Made by a program: the position numbers and the translations under genes. From Candidatus Lithacetigena glycinireducens (lineage in GTDB: Bacteria > Coprothermobacterota > HKB111), in the NCBI GenBank assembly GCA_018725485.1, contig QLUP01000019.1, forward strand, positions 1-12,650: a stretch of 12,650 bases of DNA. Direction: 5' to 3'. Positions 6,739 to 12,650 of the stretch are shown here, in pieces; the stretch's first letter is position 1, and each line of letters opens with the position of its first letter. Below the pieces are notes generated by a model, which saw nothing but the letters and a program-made list of their open reading frames with translations, did no database searches and was not told where the DNA came from.

Positions 6739-8385
6739 TTGCGAAAACAAATAGAAGATTTTATAAAGAATTCCATTATTAGCGTTTTTTCTATAGATCC
6801 CGGGCAGATAGAAGTGGAAATACCTTTGAGGGAAGAACACGGAGATTTTTCATCTCCCGCACCCTTAAAATTAGCTTCTCTTTTATCGCAGTCTCCCTTA
6901 GAATTAGCCAATAAACTCAGGGAATTCATAAGTAAATCAGAATTTTCAAAGCATTTCCAGGAAATTAAAGTTGCTCAACCTGGTTTTATAAATTTCTATC
7001 TAAAGAAGAGCTTCTACTTTGAAGTTTTAAAACAAATAATCGAGCATGATTACTATGCCAGGTTAGGAATAGGGAATGGCAAGAGAGTACAGGTGGAATT
7101 TGTTTCTGCTAACCCCACTGGACCATTGCATATAGCTCATGGTAGGGGTGCTATAGTTGGAGATGTTACTGCTCGAATACTGGAGTATCTCGGCTATGAA
7201 GTACAAAAAGAATACTATGTTAATGATACTGGAGGACAAATTGAAAAGTTTGCTAAATCTATTGAAGTTAGGTACGATGAACTGACCGGTAAGAAAGTTG
7301 AATTTCCTTCTGATGGTTATCACGGTACTTATATAATTGATTTAGCTCGTAATATTATGAAAAGTAAATCTTTAGATAATACGATTGATCAGGAACGGAT
7401 TGACTTCTTGATAGATTATGGAGTAGGGGAAATGCTTAAGGATCATAGAGAAGTCCTTTCACTCCTTAATGTTAACCATGATAACTATTTTAAAGAAAAA
7501 TATCTGGTGGATTCTGGGTTGGTTGATGAAGTTTTAACCATGCTTCAAAAAAATGGCTATCTTGAAGAAAAAGATGGTGCCATCTGGTTTAAATCAACTG
7601 ATCTGGGAGACGATAAAGATCGCGTACTGGTAAAATCAGATAAGTCTCTCACTTATTTTATTAAAGACATTGCCTATCATTATGAAAAATTTGTTAAAAG
7701 AGAGTTTGATACTGTAATTGATGTGTGGGGTGCAGATCATCATAGCCATGTTACGAGGATTAAAAATTCCCTGAAGAGTCTGAATATAGACCCGGACAGA
7801 TTTGAAGTTATTTTAATTCAACTGGTCAGGTTAATATCTGGTGGCAAGGAAATTCTTATGTCTAAGAGATCAGGTGAATTTATAACCTTAAGAGAACTTA
7901 TTGAAGAAGTTGGAAAAGATGTGGCTAGATATATTTATCTTACCAGAAGCAGTAATAGCCCTCTGGATTTCGATCTTGACCTTGCCCTGAAAGAATCAAT
8001 GGCTAACCCGGTTTTTTATATTCAGTATGCTTATGTCAGGGCAGGTAGTATTCTAAAACAAGCTACTATCAAAGGCATTAGAATAAGAAGAGAAGATGAA
8101 GTCAATTACTCTTTATTATCTTCTAAAACTGAGCTAAGGTTGCTAAGATTATTATCCCTTTTACAGGATGAGATTGTGTTAACCGGAATGAAAAGAACTC
8201 CTCATCGTTTAGCTACAGCCTCCAGAAAATTGGCTGAAGCTTTTCATGAGTTTTATCACCTGCACAAGGTAATAGGGGAAAGTGAAGAATTAGAGCAATC
8301 AAGGCTCCATCTGGTTATAGCTACCAGGACCGCTCTTGATTTATTATTAAGCCTTATGGGTATTACCAAAGTAGAGGAAATGTAA
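6739..8385 (+). CDS. argS: Arginyl-tRNA synthetase
   Basis: Attaches arginine to tRNA-Arg with ATP; cytoplasmic. The 548-aa product shows the ArgRS N-terminal tRNA-recognition (Add-1) domain, about 1-105, including EHGDFSSPAPLKLA (33-46). The class I core follows: VEFVSANPTGPLHIAHGRG (119-137) contains the HIGH-type HIAH at 131-134, DVWGADHHSHVTRIK lies at 328-342, and the KMSKS-type MSKRSGEF at 374-381. The C-terminal DALR anticodon-binding domain occupies about 425-548, with the usual ending LLSLMGI near the C-terminus. The start is TTG at 6739, backed by AAGGAG 6 nt upstream; no nearby ATG would keep the conserved N-terminal domain. pyrG begins 1 nt after the stop. The length is normal and nothing appears broken. 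Confidence 0.97.
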   Translation: MRKQIEDFIKNSIISVFSIDPGQIEVEIPLREEHGDFSSPAPLKLASLLSQSPLELANKLREFISKSEFSKHFQEIKVAQPGFINFYLKKSFYFEVLKQIIEHDYYARLGIGNGKRVQVEFVSANPTGPLHIAHGRGAIVGDVTARILEYLGYEVQKEYYVNDTGGQIEKFAKSIEVRYDELTGKKVEFPSDGYHGTYIIDLARNIMKSKSLDNTIDQERIDFLIDYGVGEMLKDHREVLSLLNVNHDNYFKEKYLVDSGLVDEVLTMLQKNGYLEEKDGAIWFKSTDLGDDKDRVLVKSDKSLTYFIKDIAYHYEKFVKREFDTVIDVWGADHHSHVTRIKNSLKSLNIDPDRFEVILIQLVRLISGGKEILMSKRSGEFITLRELIEEVGKDVARYIYLTRSSNSPLDFDLDLALKESMANPVFYIQYAYVRAGSILKQATIKGIRIRREDEVNYSLLSSKTELRLLRLLSLLQDEIVLTGMKRTPHRLATASRKLAEAFHEFYHLHKVIGESEELEQSRLHLVIATRTALDLLLSLMGITKVEEM

Positions 8386-8386
8386 A

Positions 8387-9985
8387 ATGCCAAAGTACAT
8401 TTTTATTACCGGAGGGGTAGCCTCCTCATTAGGTAAAGGTATTACTACTGCAGCTTTGGGGAGAATTTTGAAAAGCCGGGGTCTGAATGTAACTGCGGTG
8501 AAGTTTGATCCCTATATTAATGTTGATGCCGGGACTATGAATCCCTATCAACATGGTGAGGTTTTTGTTACTGTTGATGGAGCTGAAACTGACCTGGATT
8601 TAGGTCATTATGAAAGATTTATTGATGTAAATCTTCATAAACATAACAATGTTACTACAGGAACGGTTTACGAAACTGTGATATCCAGGGAGAGAAGGGG
8701 AGAGTATCTGGGTGAGTGTGTTCAAGTTGTTCCCCATATCACAGACGAAATTAAGAAACGGATTACCATGGTTGCCGAAAAGGACGATGCTCATATAGTC
8801 TTGGTAGAAGTTGGTGGTACAGTTGGAGATATTGAAGGGCTTCCGTTTCTTGAGGCTATCAGGCAGTTAAAAAGAGAAATAGGCCACGGTAATAGCCTTA
8901 ATGTACATGTAACTTATATTCCTTATTTGAGGGCAGCTCAGGAATTTAAAACGAAACCTACTCAACATAGTGTAAAAGAACTCAGGAGCATAGGAATTCA
9001 ACCCGAAGTGCTAATAGCTCGATCAGAAAGACCTATACCTTCAGAACATAAAGATAAAATTTCTCTCTTTTGTGATGTACCCATAGAAGCAGTTATAGAT
9101 GTGCCTGATTTGGATACTATCTACAAGGCACCTATTTGTCTTGAAGATGCCGGGCTCGGGAAAATAATCCAGGAAAGGCTAAACTGCCTGAACGGCACAG
9201 CTGATTTAGAAATATGGAAAAATATTATTAATAAATCTCAAAACACCACCAGTGAAGTTGAAATTGCGCTGGTTGGTAAATATGTTGCTATAAAAGATGC
9301 TTATCTGAGCGTTATTGAAGCTTTAAAACATGCTTCCATTCACCTCTCTAATAATCTAAAGATAAAATATGTACCTGCAGAGTACCTGGAATCACCTGAT
9401 ATTGAAAATATTTTGAAAAACTCTGACGGAATAATAATTCCTGGTGGATTTGGAGCAAGAGGTATTGAAGGTAAAATTAACGCTATAAGTTATGCAAGAA
9501 AAAATAAGATACCTTTTCTTGGTTTATGTCTCGGGATGCAATTAGCAGTAGTTGAGTTTGCCCGTTCGTGTTGCGGACTCACTGGAGCGCATAGCAGCGA
9601 GTTTGATGAGAATAGCAGCTACAAAGTTATTGATCTGGTACCTGGACAGGAAGCAGTAGTTGGAACTGGTGGAACCATGAGATTAGGTGCTTACAAAGCT
9701 GGTTTAAGAAGCAATACCAGGGCTATGAATCTATACCAGAAACAGTTTGTTTTTGAAAGACACAGACATAGGTATGAAGTTAATCCTGATTTCGTAAATA
9801 TTCTGGAAAATCACGGTTTGTTATTTTCCGGGTGGCATAATGAGTTAGCTGAAATTGTAGAAATAAGTGATCATCCTTTCTTTATGGCAACTCAATTCCA
9901 CCCTGAATTTGCTTCCAGACCTACCAATCCACACCCCCTATTTTTAGGGTTTATAGAAAGTGCTATCAAAAATAGGTATAAATAA
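8387..9985 (+). CDS. pyrG: CTP synthase (glutamine-hydrolysing)
   Basis: Makes CTP from UTP, ATP and glutamine, the last step of de novo pyrimidine nucleotide synthesis. The 532-aa product begins with the synthetase domain: the P-loop region GGVASSLGKGIT (9-20), KFDPYINVDAGTMNP (39-53), HGEVFVTVDGAETDLDLGHYERF (56-78) and EVGGTVGDIEG (141-151). KPTQHSVKEL (190-199) is the UTP/allosteric region. The C-terminal class I glutamine amidotransferase has the nucleophile elbow GLCLGMQ with Cys381, and the catalytic His505 and Glu507 in FHPEF. All expected residues are present and the length is standard. The ATG is 1 nt after argS, with AGAGG in the last argS codons about 9 nt upstream. In Firmicutes the RNA polymerase delta gene (rpoE) usually lies between argS and pyrG; it is absent here. 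Confidence 0.98.
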   Translation: MPKYIFITGGVASSLGKGITTAALGRILKSRGLNVTAVKFDPYINVDAGTMNPYQHGEVFVTVDGAETDLDLGHYERFIDVNLHKHNNVTTGTVYETVISRERRGEYLGECVQVVPHITDEIKKRITMVAEKDDAHIVLVEVGGTVGDIEGLPFLEAIRQLKREIGHGNSLNVHVTYIPYLRAAQEFKTKPTQHSVKELRSIGIQPEVLIARSERPIPSEHKDKISLFCDVPIEAVIDVPDLDTIYKAPICLEDAGLGKIIQERLNCLNGTADLEIWKNIINKSQNTTSEVEIALVGKYVAIKDAYLSVIEALKHASIHLSNNLKIKYVPAEYLESPDIENILKNSDGIIIPGGFGARGIEGKINAISYARKNKIPFLGLCLGMQLAVVEFARSCCGLTGAHSSEFDENSSYKVIDLVPGQEAVVGTGGTMRLGAYKAGLRSNTRAMNLYQKQFVFERHRHRYEVNPDFVNILENHGLLFSGWHNELAEIVEISDHPFFMATQFHPEFASRPTNPHPLFLGFIESAIKNRYK

Positions 9986-9996
9986 GTGAGGGTATA

Positions 9997-10590
9997 ATGA
10001 TTCTGAAAGCTGAGTTCGATGAAAACATAAATTCACTATTTAGCTCGATCCGTTTCTTGAGGTCCTTTTTCTCAATATCTACCAGGGATATACAGGATAT
10101 TATCAATTACATGTTATCTGAAAATAATGAGGAGTCTTCCATTCATATCCAGGAAGGCATATGGAAAATACTTAATCCCAAACTAAATGAATTACCGTTA
10201 TGGTCGGTAGGAATGATTAAATCTTTCTTCGATAAAAATCCCAGGGAAGTCTTTGAATCCCTGAGGAAATTACTGGAAAATGAAGATAAAAGTGACTATT
10301 TTCTAGATTGGCTGGAAAATTATATTCAATATCTAGCCTCTTTAGTTCGCTGGCAGGATCCTGACATATTAAAAAGGATTGAAACCCTCTATGAGATTAT
10401 CGGCGATAAAGAGAAACTGCCTTATCAGGAAATTAAAAGGGCCTTTTTTGGTAATGAAAAGTATTTTAAAGGAGATGTTGGGCTAACCTGGATATTGACA
10501 CCTGTAATGTCGCTTCCCAGTCCCTGGTTAATAATAATAAACAGGTTAGAGGGTAAAATCTGGGAAAAGGAAAGTATCCAGGAGCCCTGA
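9997..10590 (+). CDS. Uncharacterised 197-residue protein, last gene of the argS-pyrG operon
   Basis: I do not recognise a family. The start is well supported: GAGG at 9989-9992 about 5 nt before the ATG, 11 nt after pyrG, with codon use like its neighbours. The protein is soluble-looking, with no signal peptide or clear membrane helix, and apparently mostly alpha-helical with many charged and aromatic residues. Helix-rich segments include DIQDIINYMLSE (about 32-43), PREVFESLRKLLENE (about 82-96), SDYFLDWLENYIQYLASLV (about 99-117) and DPDILKRIETLYEIIGDKEK (about 120-139). A more hydrophobic stretch near WILTPVMSLPSPWLIIINRL (about 165-184) could be a buried core or surface-attachment segment. 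No cysteine pairs, P-loop or nuclease-like motif is visible. It may be a lineage-specific operon tail, and its link to CTP synthesis or tRNA charging is only positional. Confidence 0.75.
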   Translation: MILKAEFDENINSLFSSIRFLRSFFSISTRDIQDIINYMLSENNEESSIHIQEGIWKILNPKLNELPLWSVGMIKSFFDKNPREVFESLRKLLENEDKSDYFLDWLENYIQYLASLVRWQDPDILKRIETLYEIIGDKEKLPYQEIKRAFFGNEKYFKGDVGLTWILTPVMSLPSPWLIIINRLEGKIWEKESIQEP

Positions 10591-10591
10591 T

Positions 10592-10626
10592 AATTCAAGA
10601 ATACTCAATATCATTATTTTTGAATT
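10592..10626. terminator. AT-rich inverted repeat between convergent genes, possible bidirectional terminator
   Basis: AATTCAAGAATA (10592-10603) pairs with TATTTTTGAATT (10615-10626) over 12 positions, with one G-T wobble and an 11-nt loop. It fills the 23-bp gap between two convergent genes and runs into the last trkA codons. The stem is almost all A-T, and no U-tract follows on either strand outside it, so it is a weak candidate. It may instead be a folding element that protects 3' ends. Confidence 0.35.
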
Positions 10627-11264
10627 CTCTGGATGTCTCCGACTTTACCGACAATTATCAAGGTATCATCTGTTTGGATTGTTTCCTCTGGTTCAGGATT
10701 GACAATTATTTTACCATTTCGTTTTATGGCTAATAAATTAACCTTATCTCTTTCTCTCAGTTTACTATCTTTTATGGTTTTTCCTTTAATATTAATAGGT
10801 GTTTTAATCTCAGAGATACTCAAATCTTTAGATAATTCAAGAACATCCAATATGTTTGAAGTAATTAAAGAATAAGCAGTTCTTATACCCATATCTCTTT
10901 CAGGAAAAATAATTTTATGAGCTCCAATTTTTGCTAAAACTCTTCCATGAAGCTCATCATTAGCCTTGGCAACAATCAGGGGAATACCCATCTCTTTCAA
11001 AAGAGCGGTGATAAGAATACTTGCTTCAATATCTTTTCCTATAGCTACAATAACTGTATCACAATTTGGTATACCTGCTTCCCTGAGAGCTAATTCATTG
11101 GTTGCATCTCCCGCAATAGCTATAGCAGGGGTAGTTCTGAAGTTTTCAGCTTTTTCTTCAGTCTTATCAAGTACTATTACATCTGCACCAAGGTTTAATA
11201 AAGTTGTAGCTACTGCTGTGCCAAATCTTCCCAGACCGATCACTCCACATTGTAAACGACTCAT
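10614..11264 (-). CDS. Potassium uptake regulatory subunit, TrkA/KtrA family (single RCK)
   Basis: Cytoplasmic gating subunit of a Trk/Ktr potassium transporter; rings of such RCK proteins open or close the membrane subunit in response to bound nucleotides. The 216-aa product has a Rossmann RCK_N domain (about 4-125) with the dinucleotide motif GLGRFG at 10-15 and Asp33 at the end of strand two, the residue that contacts the ribose of NAD(H) or ATP/ADP. A RCK_C (TrkA_C) domain follows at about 140-216. A single RCK unit of this length matches KtrA/KtrC rather than the doubled E. coli TrkA. The start has AAGGAGG overlapping the end of the upstream trkH-like gene, with AGGAGG 4 nt from the ATG. 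The gene lies 10 nt downstream of its partner and is the second gene of the operon. The symbol (trkA or ktrA) is left open. Confidence 0.93.
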   Translation of the reverse strand: MSRLQCGVIGLGRFGTAVATTLLNLGADVIVLDKTEEKAENFRTTPAIAIAGDATNELALREAGIPNCDTVIVAIGKDIEASILITALLKEMGIPLIVAKANDELHGRVLAKIGAHKIIFPERDMGIRTAYSLITSNILDVLELSKDLSISEIKTPINIKGKTIKDSKLRERDKVNLLAIKRNGKIIVNPEPEETIQTDDTLIIVGKVGDIQRIQK

Positions 11265-11274
11265 AAATCCTCCT

Positions 11275-12636
11275 TTATCCTACACTAACCTTTTCCTCGG
11301 GATAAGTAATTACTAATGGCTTTCTTTTTACTACCAGAGAAAGTAGAAGAGCTAAGGGTCCAACTCTACCAGCAAACATAGTAAACATTAAAATTATTTT
11401 ACCAGTAAAATTAAGATTCGTGGTCAACCCTCTGGATAAACCTACAGTTCCAAAAGCTGAAGTCACTTCAAATATTATATCTAAAGGCGGGGCTTTTTGA
11501 GTGGAGAGCATGGCGAAAGTGGAGATAAACACTAACATTAAAGCTATAAATAAAATTGCTATCGTTTTTCTAATTGTTGAAGAGGGGATACTCCTGTTCA
11601 TAATCACTGTCTTCTCTTCTCCCTGCAAAATAGACCAGATAAAAGCTAACCCTACAGCTAAAGTGGTCGTTTTGACCCCACCACCAGTCCCTCCAGGTGA
11701 AGCACCAATAAACATCAAAAAAATTATTATTAAGGAAGTGGCAGGTAATAAACTCGAGGTGTTAATGGTATTGAAACCTGCAGTTCTCGGAGTTACCGCT
11801 TGAAAATAAGAGGCTAATATTTTATTAAAGAAATTTAAGTTTCCCAGCGTTTTAGGGTTATTGAATTCAAGTAGTAAGACCAAAAAAGTAGCCAGGATTA
11901 GTAGTATTACCGTTGTTCGTATTACCATTTTGGTGTGAAGGCTCATAACACCGTTTTTTCTATGGAGAATGATTTCCGATACAGTAATAAAACCTATTCC
12001 ACCAATTATTATCAGGATAGATATTATTAAATTGACATAAGGGTCAGAAACAAACTCTGTGAGGCTCTTAAAGTTTCCCATTATATCAAAACCAGCATTA
12101 TTAAAGGCTGAAACAGCGTGAAACAAGCTTTTCCATAAACCATTAATATATCCAAACCTGGGGATAAATCTTAAAGATAATAACAATGCACCCGTTATTT
12201 CAATTCCCAATACAAAGAATGCTATTAACTTAACTAACTTAACTGCACCCTGAATGGAGTACAAATTTAAAGTATCAGATAATATGTTTCTATCAAAAAT
12301 AGATAGTTTTCTTCCTAAAAGCAAGGCAATCATAGTCATAGCTGTCATGTAACCTAATCCGCCAATTTGAATTAACATGAGGATAATGGTTTGACCAAAA
12401 GTAGTATAGTGGGTTCCGGTATCTACGACCACCAAACCGGTAACGCATGTGGCAGAAGTTGCTGTCCAGAGAGCTGTAATATAGGTGGTTGGTTTATGGC
12501 TGGAAATGGGTAGGTAAAGAAGAAGAGATCCAGCTAAAATAACAGCTAAGTAACTTAATACTACCCATTGGTAAGGTTTTAAACTACTTTTAACTTTATT
12601 TGATAAATCCATAAACTTTTCTACATATAATATCAC
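11275..12636 (-). CDS. Potassium transporter membrane subunit, TrkH/KtrB family
   Basis: Integral membrane ion-conducting subunit for K+ uptake, working with the RCK protein encoded downstream. The protein (453 aa from the GTG at 12636) is strongly hydrophobic, with the fourfold membrane-pore-membrane layout. The four filter glycines are in VTGL (Gly67), NNAGF (Gly182), PRTAGF (Gly287) and GTVGL (Gly399). GASPGGTGGGVKTTT (311-325) is the gating-loop region of the third repeat, and FAGRVGPL (421-428) carries the conserved Arg of the fourth repeat. The short N-terminus and length are closer to KtrB than to E. coli TrkH/TrkG. The start is uncertain: neither the GTG at 12636 nor the ATG at 12612 (445 aa) has a clear ribosome site, and a stop codon just upstream of the GTG closes the frame. 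Any promoter must lie at the very edge of the window or beyond it. Confidence 0.93.
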   Translation of the reverse strand: MILYVEKFMDLSNKVKSSLKPYQWVVLSYLAVILAGSLLLYLPISSHKPTTYITALWTATSATCVTGLVVVDTGTHYTTFGQTIILMLIQIGGLGYMTAMTMIALLLGRKLSIFDRNILSDTLNLYSIQGAVKLVKLIAFFVLGIEITGALLLSLRFIPRFGYINGLWKSLFHAVSAFNNAGFDIMGNFKSLTEFVSDPYVNLIISILIIIGGIGFITVSEIILHRKNGVMSLHTKMVIRTTVILLILATFLVLLLEFNNPKTLGNLNFFNKILASYFQAVTPRTAGFNTINTSSLLPATSLIIIFLMFIGASPGGTGGGVKTTTLAVGLAFIWSILQGEEKTVIMNRSIPSSTIRKTIAILFIALMLVFISTFAMLSTQKAPPLDIIFEVTSAFGTVGLSRGLTTNLNFTGKIILMFTMFAGRVGPLALLLSLVVKRKPLVITYPEEKVSVG

Positions 12637-12650
12637 TAAATTTTATAATA

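Noticed and set aside
6610-6929. Two overlapping minus-strand open frames across the PDO/argS junction
   Set aside because: Both are antisense to conserved coding sequence and show no initiation signals or known domains.
9936-9949. CCCTA-TTTT-TAGGG hairpin followed by TTT near the end of pyrG
   Set aside because: It lies inside conserved pyrG coding sequence upstream of the stop, with only a 5-bp stem. The next gene follows 11 nt after pyrG with a good ribosome site, so termination here is unlikely.
10831-10843. GATAATTCAAGAA inside the trkA-like gene, repeated exactly at 10589-10601
   Set aside because: A 13-nt match in a 12.6-kb AT-rich window is expected by chance, and nothing else about the two sites corresponds.
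10966-11316. Open frame of 116 codons on the plus strand over the trkA-like gene and the trkH-like end
   Set aside because: It is fully antisense to well-supported genes, and its composition is that of a reverse-complement shadow; there is no independent ribosome site or family resemblance.

Overview
The window is a compact, AT-rich, almost fully coding stretch of an ordinary bacterial chromosome. I see thirteen protein genes and no tRNA, rRNA, CRISPR array, insertion sequence or prophage remnant. The longest non-coding stretch is about 105 bp (5633-5737). The organism looks like a low-GC anaerobe. DnaK lacks the N-terminal-domain insertion found in Gram-negative (E. coli-type) DnaK. argS lies next to pyrG, which recalls the argS-rpoE(delta)-pyrG order of Firmicutes. 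A two-unit protein disulfide oxidoreductase, a family commonest in thermophiles, is also present. A Firmicutes-like, Atribacterota-like or other deep low-GC lineage would fit, but I cannot fix the taxon from the sequence alone.

Layout. (1) 63-2195, plus strand: tyrS, gmk and rpoZ, packed with a 2-nt gap and then an 8-nt overlap. (2) 2146-5632, minus strand: the heat-shock operon grpE-dnaK-dnaJ. It runs head-on into rpoZ, and the 3' ends of rpoZ and dnaJ overlap by 50 nt. No hrcA gene and no CIRCE operator are visible. (3) 5633-5737: a short divergent promoter region. (4) 5738-10590, plus strand: DUF3467 protein, protein disulfide oxidoreductase, argS, pyrG and an unrecognised 197-residue protein, with gaps of 21, 2, 1 and 11 nt, so probably one transcript. 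(5) 10614-12636, minus strand: a two-gene potassium uptake operon, trkH/ktrB-like then trkA/ktrA-like.

Most genes serve central information processing, nucleotide supply, protein folding and ion balance: Tyr- and Arg-tRNA charging, the GMP to GDP step, CTP synthesis, the RNA polymerase omega subunit, the Hsp70 system and K+ uptake. I found no convincing undescribed defence, mobile or biosynthetic system. The items most worth a second look are the rpoZ/dnaJ antisense overlap with a terminator-like hairpin inside the dnaJ coding region, the unrecognised gene at 9997-10590, the DUF3467-disulfide oxidoreductase pair at the head of an argS-pyrG operon, and the apparent lack of HrcA/CIRCE control on the dnaK operon.
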